From Eretmocerus hayati (lineage: Eukaryota; Arthropoda; Insecta; Hymenoptera; Aphelinidae), in NCBI GenBank assembly GCA_029851415.1, contig CM056743.1:95826501-95890500 (forward strand): a DNA stretch of 64,000 bases, given 5' to 3'. The position numbers and the translations under genes are program-made. The notes beneath the pieces were generated by a model. The model was not told where the DNA came from, made no database searches, and was given only the letters and a program-made list of their open reading frames with translations. The number at the start of each line of letters is the position of its first letter. Within the stretch, counting starts at the first letter, position 1. Of the stretch, positions 54,554-64,000 are shown piece after piece.

Positions 54554-56196
54554 AATCTATTTCCAGGAATTCCCCCGACCTCTTTCTCTACCCCTACCGA
54601 TCCTCGTTTCCCAATCTGTCCAATTTCCCGAATAAATTTCATTCCCTTTGGATTAGGAACTCAGCAGACGGAGGATAAGCCCCCCGAAACTGAGGGGTAG
54701 GTCCGTAACTAGTACCCCCCCCCAGAGAAATCAGATTTCTTTGAGGAAAGAAGGGTAGCCGAGATTAGGTGAATGCTGTTGAACATTGGACTGAGTTCGG
54801 ATGCCCAGGGTGATTCCTGGAGTTCTTCAGAGCCCGACTCTGTAGTGCTCGAGGGATTCCCTCAGACAGGGAAATTCAATGAGACAGGAGCTCGCGGTAA
54901 CGCCCCGGTAGGCTTCCTTAGATTCAACGAGCTCGCGACTCGTACTTTTCCGCTCGAGCAACGCGCGCTATCTTGTAAGTATCCTTCTGGATATTACAGG
55001 GTAAATTTTGGAGGCCCAACGTAGGGATATCTCGGCCCTACCGAAGTCTATCGCGAGCTCCATCTTTCGTCGGAATTTCCGAGTCAGAAAAATTTTCATT
55101 GTACCGAAACTAGGTTTATTTCGAGGGACAAATCAACAAAGTCGTGACTAGTTTTCTGTCCGGAATCAGTTCAACATCAATTTCGATAAGCCAATTGAGA
55201 GAACTGGAAGGCGAGCATATTCAATCAGAAAGATCTCCGATAAGATATCGTAGCGAGTAACGTAATTCCTGATTGGAAATCAGACACTTCTTTGTATCAG
55301 AGGTATCCACAACCCGGCAAACGGAGATTCACTCGAAACACAGCGTTTGAGATTACAGCCGAATTCCGAGATGCAAACCAACATTAACCAGACTCAATCG
55401 TGAATTTAGAAATACAAACCGAATTGGATATAATCAGAGGTTCTCTCTTCTGAAATCTCGGGCATTGAGAGATAGAGCAGGGGCGAATCTTTTCGAGAGA
55501 TATTAGTCAACTCAGAGCACCGATGAAAATTTTCCGGTACATAGCTTCAGCAAAATTTGAGGCAGAAACAATTCCCGAGAGTCCAGTCGAGTACCGTTCC
55601 GGAACAGCGATCTTCGGTGTTATTGGAGTCGAAACAGAGGTCCAGAGCAGACAAATTTCCGAAGAGTATTGGTACGTTGAATTCCAGTTGAGATACAGAA
55701 TTTTCCCAGTATCTCCGCAGTCATATGGGTGCAGAGCAGGAGCAGGTTGTCGAATAGACCTAGTCCGATGAAATTCGGTTCTAGGACATGATTGTCCTAG
55801 ACTTTCCCAGTAACGAGGAGATGCAGAGTATTTACCTCCTTCGAGTGACGAGAATGGTCAAAGCAAACTGGAGGAATCTGATTGGTTATGGCCAGAATCA
55901 GTGGAAACCCATGATAGTCCAGACGAAGGAGAAGGAATAACTCGAATTTCAGGAGTTGTTCCGGTAGACAATTATTAGAGTAATTCTGTTTCAGAGGAGA
56001 TAGCATCTTTGTGATGGTTTTCTTCAGAGTTTTACGAGAATTTTGAGTACCGGGGTAGCAAGCTCCGTTAGATTCAGAGGGAAGATAGTTCTTTTTTCTT
56101 ATTTCCTGACATCCGTCAAATTTGAGTCAGAGGATCTACGATTTCAGAAATTTTCGGATTACTTATATTTTAGATCGAACGAAAAAACCACAATAC
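54554..56196 (+). other. Element G leader region
   Basis: Long untranslated region before gag. PBS-like TGGAGGCCCAACG at 55019-55031; a run of C at about 54716. No conserved frame recognised. Repeated short words with GAG/AGA suggest low complexity. Confidence 0.45.
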
Positions 56197-57051
56197 ATGG
56201 CGTATAACTCGGAGCGCCGACTCCTTCTCAGGAATGCTCTATCGTTAGTTCCGAATTTCAATGGTAGAAATATGCCAGTCGATGAGTTCCTCGAGGAGTG
56301 TGACGCGGCTTATGCGATAATAGATGTTAGGGACAAGGCCACTTCCTTGAAATATTTATCCCAGAAACTATCTGGAGATGCTCTCCATTATTTAAAATTT
56401 CAAGGGGTTGAAAATTATGAAAGTTTCAGGGCACTCATATATGACGCATTTCGAACAAATGAGACAATTATCCAACTCATTGGGGATTTCTCGAAACTTT
56501 TACAACACGGATGGGAGAGCGTGATATTTTTTGCCAACCAAATTCGGAAACTGAACCAACGGATACTTTATATATTAGAATTCAGCAAGATACCTAATTA
56601 TTCCGCAGAGACAATAGCGAAGCTTGTGCTCGACGCATTCCTCAATGGGCTCCTGCCCGATTTAGAAATTCGATTCAAAAACAAGCCAGCCAATCTTGAA
56701 GAGGCTATCAGCGCTGCCTTGAGGTTCGAGCGAGGCTACGGACTGTTGGTTAAGTCTGACCGAATTCAGAGTATTGCTCTTGAGATGAAGGAAGACTTTT
56801 TAGCAAATGAGCCAGAGCCAGAATTGAAGTTTGATATGGAGAATAGAGGAGTAAAGTCCGAACCATCTGCTCTTGCTTCTAAAGAATCCGAAGTTGATAG
56901 AAAAAGTGGAGAGTTAATTTATGAAAATAAGTCAAGGTCAGATTTTGCGCATCACTCAATCACAATGAATGATATTGTGTCTTCTAACGTTTTTGAAAAT
57001 TTTGAGAATGATCAAAAGGCCGAGGAAGGCAATCATCCAAAGTCCAAGTAA
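56197..57051 (+). CDS. Ty3/gypsy-type gag of element G
   Basis: 284 codons from ATG at 56197 (CAATACATGG); the frame is open from 56122 but starts TTG. Capsid-like core: LVPNFNGRNMPVDEFLEECD, then D-K-A-T-S-L-K-Y-L, K-L-S-G-D-A-L-H-Y-L, NYESFRALIYDAF, W-E-S-V-I-F-F-A-N-Q-I-R-K-L, DAFLNGLLPDLEIRFKNKPA, LEEAISAALRFE. This is the P-x-F-x-G ... F-L-x-G-L ... L-E-x-A-I-x-x-A layout of insect gypsy gags. The C-terminus is acidic and Lys-rich without a CCHC knuckle. The frame is intact although no protease/RT follows. Structural protein of retrotransposon particles by family inference. Confidence 0.75.
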   Translation: MAYNSERRLLLRNALSLVPNFNGRNMPVDEFLEECDAAYAIIDVRDKATSLKYLSQKLSGDALHYLKFQGVENYESFRALIYDAFRTNETIIQLIGDFSKLLQHGWESVIFFANQIRKLNQRILYILEFSKIPNYSAETIAKLVLDAFLNGLLPDLEIRFKNKPANLEEAISAALRFERGYGLLVKSDRIQSIALEMKEDFLANEPEPELKFDMENRGVKSEPSALASKESEVDRKSGELIYENKSRSDFAHHSITMNDIVSSNVFENFENDQKAEEGNHPKSK

Positions 57052-59640
57052 TTGCTTCATAATTCTAGGGGTAAGAAGAGATCGTCGAGGCTAGCCAAAT
57101 CAATTAAAAGGATCTCTGAATTCGTTCACATCGATGTTACGGCAATTCGATTTGTACAGTTCACTCAGACCAACTCAGTCCCTAATGGGTCTCATTCGCA
57201 CCTTAACTCGGTCTTGAAAATCACGCCTATAGTCTTATGGATGTCTCGGATCTCCAATTCTGATTTTCGCTAATAACAATTTTCTTTGTTCATCGATTGT
57301 ACAGTTATCGAAAGCAGAATGACTCAAATTTTAGCCCCACATCCACATTCCCACTACGGTTTTAGTTTTAGCTCATGTCAAAGCTCATCCAAGGGAACCT
57401 TTCCAGACCAAACATCCCAGAACCTTCAGCCTCTTTCTAATTCTTCCAACCCATCCTTGATTGAGAAATCCCAACTCGACCTACTTTCACGAGGGGCTTA
57501 CGAGGTTGCAACTGCGAGGCGTCAGTCATATGCTCTAGGACCGTGGTGACCCGTGAAACAAGATTTTATGAAGCCAATTCAGAATCCAAATGTTCCGGGC
57601 TCAAGCCTGAAACAAATTCCTTTCTACCCAAACGTCCCGTTCTCCGTCACAACTAGACTCCAAATGTCTAACGTGACTGAGAGTAATGACAATCACTGCA
57701 AATGCCAGATCCATGATGGGTCATCGAATCACCTACCTGTGAAGAAATCACAGTTCAAGGAACGACTTCTATCACCTCACTCGAGGCAATGCCCTTGAAA
57801 AAAATCTACTTATCCTACTCCTTTTACGTGTAATGGCAAGCTTGCTATCAGCCGGTCCATGGACAAAAATTCGTCCCGAGAATTACTGAAACTAACTTGC
57901 CGGTTACCATAGGTTCCTGAGCAGGGGAGATGCTCCCTCGCAACCTCTCGGAAGGACACACGACTGACATCATTCTCTTTTTCATATGAACACTGTATAA
58001 AACCGACGCTGGGGCCCAGTCAATAGTAAATATCAGAGGAAGTACAACAAACTCAAGAACAAACAGGGGGCTAGCCTATTCAAGATGTCGCAAGACCGCA
58101 GCACACAACGATACAATCTCTCGCACCGACCAGCACAACCTTTGAACGTGGAAATTAGCGCTCAAGGTAGTTGAAATCTTTGAAGAATTGAAGCAGGAGA
58201 CACCACATTGCCGAAGCAGTCAGGGGAGCAAACAACATCACCCACAGGACGTATGGCACCCTGATAATAGAGAAATTCACATTCAAAATCGTATTGTGAG
58301 GACTAGATTTTGTATCCTACTATATTTTGCACATCCAACTCGTGAATAACTTCAATCCGTTCACTCGAATCATTGATCCAAGAGAATGACCGATTGTTGC
58401 CAACCACACAATTCTAAGTTCTCACAACCTTCAGTTATCTTGGTCAAATTTTGACAATTTTAGATCTTATTGATAGACGGTATTCTTCAGATTTGAAGTC
58501 TAGTCTACATATTAAGGTATGAGCTATAACAAGTTTCACATTACAAGATATCTAGATGTATTTGAATGCGTGCTGAAATAGTGCAGTTTTCTTCCTCTCG
58601 AAGTTAAGCGCATTAGAGATACTTGGATTTCCATCAAAATATTGTATCAACTCAGTGTCACCAGGTGGGAACTCATAACTCAAACACATCAGCCCATAAA
58701 TCCTGGACAAGTTTTCAATATGACAAAAGGCTCAACACGAGTTTAGTTGTTTATCAATGTCTGAATATCTATAGGTGAGCCCTTAGACTCCGTGGCAATC
58801 GGATCTCTGCGATTTGAAACGATCCCGAATAATTATTCAACGTGAGAAATTCACTCAACTTATCATACTCTCATCCTCTGGATTCCTTAGCCAAAGACAA
58901 ACTCGATTCATTCTCCGATCACAATCTGGTCGTGATGCTGGGTGATAAATGATAGATTCAAGCAACTTCCTTCCCTTGAGCGTCCTGGCATGGAAAAGGC
59001 ACTTGAGTGTCTCCAAATAGAGTGGGCACGATCTAATGAAACGAATAGCCATAACCGAATATAAACGGAAGATTGAAGACCTAGTGAGAAGAAGGCCTGT
59101 GAGATAATGACAGTCGTACAGACGCTGGGCAGCACCGAGGTCTGCGGTGGCATGCTTGGGAGATTCTGGTTCTAACCACGGCCTTAGCAAATATTGCCGG
59201 CACCACTGTCAACATGTGCCTATTCCGTATATTTGACTCTCATTTCCCAACAGGTCACTTCGAGTTTCGGAGCTTCTTTGCATTTGCAACCACTAGTTTC
59301 AATGATCGTCGCTCATATGTGATTTTGTCCCTTCCCCTCCCAATCATTTCCTACAATATTCGACTCACATACGAAATTACTTCACGAGATTGTTTTGGCC
59401 GGGTTCGATCCACAGTTTGCGGGAAATTCCTTCTTAACTTCCTAGTCAATGTATGAAGACGAGGATCGAACTGAGAACCATTTCCCTAAGGGATCGTTTC
59501 AGATTAACGAGACTGGATCTCAGTGTTATTCAGATCACGTAGCCTATGTGTAATAGTATGTCAGTGTCATACTCATGAGAGTAGATTTCAGTAGAGGCAT
59601 ACGCTTTCTATGGATTCGGGAACGAACCCATAGAAAGACG
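57052..59640 (+). other. Element G interior where pol is expected; none recognised
   Basis: Short frames directly after gag (73, 87 and 81 codons, to 57798) are Ser/Pro/Gln-rich and could be decayed gag C-terminus. From 57800 to the purine tract at 59641 there is no RT, RNase H or integrase motif on either strand. Confidence 0.55.
57994..58030 (+). promoter_or_regulatory. TATA box inside element G
   Basis: TGTATAAAACCG at about 57994 followed by CCCAGTCAATAG about 25-30 bases on, compatible with an initiator. No ORF follows at once, so its use is unproven. Confidence 0.35.
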
Positions 59641-59653
59641 TTAAGGGTGGGGG

Positions 59654-60488
59654 TGTGACGTCCCGACGATCGCTCTTCACCCAAAAATATGTTATATGAT
59701 AGAATAAACATTATCTCACTCTTTCGACGGTGACAGGTACACGCGAACCACACCTGCAATCGTCGCGGCGATAACAAGATGATCGCGGATTAGGAATTGT
59801 CGGCCTAGTGGTAATACAAGAGCACGCCTAATTGATGATAGTCTCAATCACGTGTTTCCTCTTGCTTTGCTGGTCGCACGGGATTGGTCACCAAAAAAAA
59901 CCGTGTCATCTGCTCATCGTTTCCCACGAAATCATCGGCGGATCTAAAAAGGCCACCTTCCTTAGCCGTGCGCGCAGAGTGCTCGGATCTTGGAACCACA
60001 CCATAGTGTTAATTTCTAAGGTTATTGATTGGATTGTCATACAGATACTGAAGCAGACCAGAATAGCGATACAAGATGTAAGTTGTAACTATTAATTACC
60101 AATAAAAATACAATACATTTGACATTCTTTCTTCCAATCAACTTAACCTTAGAACTCCTTCAATATTCATATTAATCAGTTATTCAAATGAATCTTTGAT
60201 TGATTATGAAGGAAGAACCTGCAGTTATGATACATGAATACAAGAACGATTGAATGTCGATCTTATGATACAAGATCAATTGAATTAAAACTTTTTGAGG
60301 TTTCATCTGACTCCGATGTAATGTTCAACAAAATCGGTTATTTGAATGAATCTTTGATTGATTGTCAAAGAAGAACCTGCAGTCATGATACATGAATACG
60401 AGAACGATTGAATGACGATCTTATGATACAAGATCAATTGAATTGAAACTTTTGGAGGTTCCATCTGATTCCGATGTAATGTTTAACA
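59654..60488 (+). repeat. Element G 3' LTR (835 bp)
   Basis: TG...CA ends. The last ~300 bp contain a 158 bp internal tandem repeat: GAACCTGCAGTTATGATACA at about 60215 and GAACCTGCAGTCATGATACA at about 60373, each followed by TACAAGATCAATTGAATT. Confidence 0.82.
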
Positions 60489-60509
60489 ATAGTACATTAA
60501 GCGACAAGG

Positions 60510-60640
60510 GTGGTAAGCGTGATTTCTGCACGAATCGTCAAAAAAAAGCTTTCGCGCACGAATTTCGATAATGAGTGCAGAAAGCTTGCACCGGAGTTCC
60601 TTATACTATTTTTTGTAATTTTCGTGCGGAAAGTTGACTT
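60510..60640. repeat. Small field of GTGCGNNAAGT-type motifs
   Basis: TTTCTGCACGAATCG, CTTTCGCGCACGAATTTCG, GAGTGCAGAAAGCT, ATACTATTTTTTG and TTTTCGTGCGGAAAGTTGAC. The set mirrors the motif field at 4560-5180, including ATACTATTTT followed by CGTGCGnnAAGTT. It lies immediately downstream of element G. Confidence 0.5.
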
Positions 60641-61202
60641 CTACTCTTCATACTAAAAGAATTCTGGGCATCAGATGAGCAACGATATCAGGAATTCGTG
60701 GTTTTTTGTATTGGATCACGATGATCTTATCCTAACTGCCTTTTGCTTTCTCTAAAGAGAAAGCTTTGTTTTCACCCCAACGAAAATTTGATCAAATTTT
60801 TCATTAAAACCAACATATTATTCAACAAAATTCCTTCTATCTAAAAAAGCCAAAGACCATTCTCTTCCTCTCGCCAAAATCTATCAAATGTAGGTAACAC
60901 TTTTCCTCCTAATTCCCTTCCAAACCCGTCAGAGACTCATCTTTGCACCCCTTTTTCCGTGTATGTGTGTGTGTGTGCGTGTGTGTTGTTTTCTATCGGA
61001 CACGCTTTCTCTTTTTCTGTTCACTATATCAACTTTTGGCTTTCTACAAGTTGTGAAGAATCCAATTTCTGAGAGCCCAGTGATTTGGCAGCTTTCGGCT
61101 CCCAGTCAAATTTGATCGATGGGCTTTTTGAACAAAAAGTGCTCAAATTTCAACTTTTAATACATAAATATCTTTTTCCCACACACTCTCACAGCAAATT
61201 GA
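60641..61202. other. Unassigned stretch
   Basis: AT-rich; a (GT)n run at about 60961-60988. No gene seen. Confidence 0.35.
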
Positions 61203-61870
61203 GTCACCTAAACTATGATTTTTTCTGCGAGATCTGTCGATTGGTTAATACCGAAATTCCATTTAATCTCTACAGATCTCAAATTTTCAAAAAAATCAAA
61301 ATTTTCACCAAAAATTTTTTTTTGAGCCTTTTTAAACCTACCGCATCCAAATTCTGTCTCAACCAAGTAATAGATATCATCGAAAAAACCTAAGACTAGA
61401 TGACTCAAATCCTTCTAAAAAGCTCCCTCCAAAAAATAATTCAAAAAATAAAGGAAAATCTCCCTCAATATTCAATTTTTGCTCCTACCTTCCTTCATGA
61501 CTCATTTATCTCAATCTTGATGACCTAAACTATGATTTTTTCTGCGAGATCTATCGATTGGTTAATACCGAAATTTCATTTAATCTCTACAGATCTCAAA
61601 TTTTCAAAAAAATCAAAATTTTCACCAAAAATTTTTTTTTGAGCCTTTTTAAACCTACCGCATCCAAATTCTGTCTCAACCAACTAATAGATATCATCGA
61701 AAAAACCTAAGACTAGATGGCTTAATTCCTTCTAAAAAGCTCCCTCCAAAAAATAATTCAAAAAATAAAGGAAAATCTCCCTTAATATTCAATTTTTGCT
61801 CCTACCTTCCTTCATGACTCATTTATCTCAATCTTAATGACCTAAACTATGATTTTTTCTGTGAGATCTA
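61203..61870. repeat. 317 bp tandem repeat, about 2.1 copies
   Basis: AACTATGATTTTTTCTGCGA starts at 61211, 61528 and 61845 (the last with one change), so the period is exactly 317. The first two copies are almost identical, including a T/A homopolymer stretch around 61310 and 61627. Frames across it are shadows of the repetition. A recent duplication or the edge of a satellite. Confidence 0.9.
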
Positions 61871-62324
61871 TCGAATGATGATGGTCTGGTTATTCTAGTT
61901 ATCATCATATGACGCTTGGAGAAAGCTTTCTGCTAATCACTTTTAGCAGCGTATTTTAGTTGCTGAGCTATTATCAAAAAAGGAAGATGCTCCGAATTCA
62001 CGAATAAAAAATTTGGTTATGACCTGATGTACAGATCAGTACACACGCCGCGTTAACTCATTCACTGCGCACGGTGTGCCTGAACAAATTTTTTTCTAAA
62101 GTGAAAACTCCCTCTGAGATTATTTCGGTTCCTGATTCTCCATATTTGGGGCATCATTTTTCCACAAAAATTAAAATCGCGGGCTGAGCCCTTTTGAAGG
62201 AATGTCATTTGGAACATTTTTCGCACCCAGTCTAGGAACGCCCAAGTAATATGGCTCATCCCTCGTTGGATATGAGCCCAAAATCAAGTTTCTCCACTTT
62301 CTAATACTAGTTTTCAAAAAATGT
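61871..62324. other. Unassigned stretch
   Basis: No gene; start of a dispersed repeat whose recognisable part begins about 62325. Confidence 0.3.
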
Positions 62325-62425
62325 GACCGCTTTGGATACTCCTGAGGCTTGTTGAGGTTGGGCATGTACCATAAAAACCCTTCAAAAATGCAAAAACCAA
62401 TCTCTCGATGTCTCATTTGAGAACT
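62325..62425 (-). repeat. Dispersed repeat copy, inverted partner at 63926-64000
   Basis: Read on the minus strand: GACATCGAGAGATTGGTTTT, TTTGAAGGGTTTTTATGGTA, CATGCCCAACCTCAACAAGC. The same series appears on the plus strand at the window end. Confidence 0.75.
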
Positions 62426-62454
62426 GACCATTTACCGTTTAGGCTCTCCAAGAC

Positions 62455-62556
62455 GCCCTATTGGAAATAATCTTGTGATGGACATTACAATATTCATCAC
62501 GATGTCTCTTGTAGTAAAAATTGTAATGTACATCATAACGAATTCCAATAAAATCA
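62455..62556. repeat. ~100 bp palindromic MITE-like sequence
   Basis: CTATTGGAAATAATCTTGTG and GATGGACATTACAAT pair with ATTGTAATGTACATC and CGAATTCCAATA across a ~30-base loop. Confidence 0.65.
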
Positions 62557-62661
62557 TCATGTTTTTATGTGATGTTCAGGTCATGGCGAGGAATTTGCCA
62601 TGTCCATTCATCACTATTCCACAGTGAAGGGACTGAAAAAAAACTCTTCTACATAACTCGT

Positions 62662-62740
62662 AAATTTTGCCGACAGTGGGATGCGAACCCACGATCTTTT
62701 GGTTACGAGACCAAGCACATGCTTCGGGGCCAGGGAGTCA
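62662..62740 (-). pseudogene. tRNA-Thr(CGT)-like pseudogene or tRNA-derived SINE head
   Basis: On the minus strand an anticodon arm TTGGT-CTCGTAA-ACCAA (anticodon CGT at 62705-62707) is followed by AAGATC and a perfect T arm GTGGG-TTCGCAT-CCCAC (B box GGTTCGCATCC). The D arm (TGGCCCCGAAGCATG) is degenerate and the acceptor stem does not pair, so a functional tRNA is unlikely. Confidence 0.6.
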
Positions 62741-62759
62741 TATTGAAGGTAGGCGTCTA

Positions 62760-63000
62760 ATAAGCTTACTTGACGTTTGACTGACCGAAACAATTTGTTC
62801 ATTCGCTCAAAATCTGATCATTCGTTCACTCAGTTCGTCATACAAACAACTCAGAGTGGATCAGGTGGATGCTTTGGAATGGTCCGGTTTCAATGAAAAT
62901 CCACGATTTTGACTATTTCGGAAATCTTATCAGTACAACGTGAAAAATAATTAGAAAAACAAGAAGTAACTCCTTTCACATTCCTGAATGTGTTATAAGG
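62760..63000. other. Unassigned short stretch
   Basis: Tandem-like GATCATTCG/TTCATTCG words near 62795-62835; nothing else. Confidence 0.3.
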
Positions 63001-63030
63001 TAAGTGTGCTTAAAATGCCCCCATTCCCTA
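62993..63030 (+). repeat. Diverged GTAAGTGTACCC-type end motif
   Basis: ATAAGGTAAGTGTGCTTAAA followed by ATGCCCCCATTCCC; compare the motif at 15775-15805. Probably the left end of a repeat running to or past the window edge. Confidence 0.45.
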
Positions 63031-63925
63031 ATATGCCCCGACTCAAGTTCTCAAATTTACCAGCTTGCGGATCTCGACACGCATTTTTTTCATGTTTGTT
63101 TCGTTGAAATGAGAGAAAATCAACGGCTTGGGCCGACCCGGAATGACCCGCGCCTTTCTCACAAAATTACTAGCGATATTCGGTACTCTCGACTTATTTC
63201 ATCTTAATCACTGAAAGCTATGTCAAATGAGATTGATTCAATCAATTTTTAACGTAGTTCTCCTCATTCTCTTTGTCTTCGTCCGAACTTCGAAATGCTT
63301 CTCACAAAATATAGAAAATTCGATTTCTAGCCGATTCTACGCCTACATTACTAAAAAAAGTGCATTTTTGGCACCATCTACCCAAGGGCTCTTAAGGTAT
63401 GTCTCCGAGTTTTTTGAAATTCAGAGAATCTCCTGAGAATTCGTGTGGTGGTTCAACTATCCATAACACACCTTCTGATGGAATTCCAAGGAGCCTTTCC
63501 ATTTTGTTTTCGAGTTTTCGATGTCAAAAGTTTGAGCTCGTAACACGCGGAGGATAGGAACGGCGCAGCAGGAGGCAACTTTTTGGGCCGTTCTCACGAA
63601 TGCTCTGACAATTCTTCAGAGAAATCACTGAAAAATTGATATGTCATTGATTCAAGTCTTGTCTTCATCCTTGCCAAAAATAGGGACCCGTGCTTATTTA
63701 TTTTGTCCACACGAGGGCTCAAATGTTTTTGATTTTTGTCTGCGCGCGATGTTAATTTTTCTGCCTCGCGGAGAGCGTTTGTGTGTGAGCGTGTGCGTGT
63801 ACGAGCTGCTTTGTTGTGTATACGCGATTGTACATAAAAAGACGGCGAGGTCGCGTTGCTATCAAAACAACACGGCTCGCTCAAACTTCCCATCCTGATT
63901 GTCCCAGGAGATATACCTTAAATAA
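63031..63925. other. Unassigned; interior of a dispersed repeat
   Basis: Frames of 67-99 codons on both strands without motifs. A GTGTGTG-rich patch lies near 63779-63800. Confidence 0.3.
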
Positions 63926-64000
63926 GACATCAAGAGATTGGTTTTTTGTATTTTTGAAGGGTTTCCAGGGTACATGCCCAACCTCAACAAGCCTCAGAAG
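63926..64000 (+). repeat. Dispersed repeat copy truncated by window end
   Basis: GACATCAAGAGATTGG, TTTTTGAAGGGTTTCCAGGG, CATGCCCAACCTCAACAAGC; inverted relative to 62325-62425. Confidence 0.7.

Larger units (their letters stand above)
29983..60488 (+). mobile_element. Gypsy-like LTR element G, 5' LTR split by two nested insertions
   Basis: The 3' LTR (59654-60488) starts TGTGACGTCCCGACGATCG and ends TGTTTAACA. The 5' LTR is found in three pieces: 29983-30611, about 39132-39246 and 54445-54553; in order these reproduce the 3' LTR with about 6 percent differences in the first 110 bases by eye. The two breaks hold a foldback-bearing insertion and a minus-strand LTR element. A purine tract TTAAGGGTGGGGG (59641-59653) directly precedes the 3' LTR. 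A gag frame lies at 56197-57051; no pol is recognisable downstream. A PBS-like TGGAGGCCCAACG sits at 55019, about 465 bp from the LTR end, which is farther than usual. I found no convincing target duplication around the whole. Confidence 0.75.

Noticed and set aside
54974..55010. GTAAGTATCC ... ATTACAG resembling an intron
   Set aside because: Only about 25 bases between donor and acceptor, too short to be spliced.
59373..59420. GGTTCGATCC suggesting a tRNA B box
   Set aside because: No A box, anticodon arm or T-stem pairing at the expected distance.
29950..60520. ATAG near 29976 and at 60489 as target duplication of element G
   Set aside because: On the left it is separated from the LTR tip by three bases, so it does not abut both ends.

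Overview
The window looks like a repeat-saturated stretch of an arthropod, most likely insect, nuclear genome. The evidence is one spliced exon of the Polycomb E3 ligase RING1 (Sce), a Jockey-clade non-LTR retrotransposon, BEL/Pao and Ty3/gypsy LTR elements, a Mutator-like (FLYWCH/MULE-type) transposase remnant, Tc1-like, hAT-like and TTAA-target (piggyBac-like) DNA elements, and an insect-style TATA + TCAGT initiator inside one LTR. I cannot place it to order. There is no bacterial, plasmid or phage signal and no CRISPR array. Almost everything readable is a transposon; host coding sequence is limited to the RING1 exon and a tentative minus-strand multi-exon gene near 25 kb.

0-8.5 kb: two abutting giant palindromes (105-1096, 1100-1735), an RT fragment, the RING1 exon (2564-2993), a 1.5 kb Tc1-like element with another hairpin and a field of short GTGCGAGAAGT-type motifs inside it, a 130 bp MITE, and a CR1-like RT pseudogene with a (TCTA)n tail. 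8.5-14.3 kb: a nearly full-length Jockey-like element with 12 bp target duplications, poly(A) tail and one reading-frame break in each ORF, both in A runs. 14.3-29.9 kb: foldbacks, a degenerate 858 bp tandem repeat interrupted by two adjacent ~0.95 kb TIR elements, three TTAA-flanked elements inserted back to back sharing TTAA sites, tentative minus-strand exons, and a clean 167 bp hAT MITE with an 8 bp target duplication.

29.98-60.49 kb: a nested stack. A gypsy-like element (element G; 3' LTR 59654-60488, gag 56197-57051) has its 5' LTR split into three pieces by two insertions. The first (30612-39131) carries a large foldback with tandem-repeat arms, inside which sits a very young LTR element (element T, 32450-37220) whose two LTRs look identical except for one A run and whose only long ORF is an unrecognised 610-residue protein. 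The second is a minus-strand LTR element (element L, 39247-54440, target duplication CCTG) that has taken up a plus-strand BEL/Pao element, itself broken by a Mutator-like element and a TIR element, plus a 1.4 kb hAT-like foldback full of CGAAAC motifs.

60.5-64 kb: short-motif repeats, a 317 bp tandem repeat, a tRNA-Thr-like pseudogene, and dispersed repeats running off the edge. Functionally the window records successive transposition. None of elements T, L or G retains a pol gene, so all three would have depended on enzymes supplied from elsewhere.
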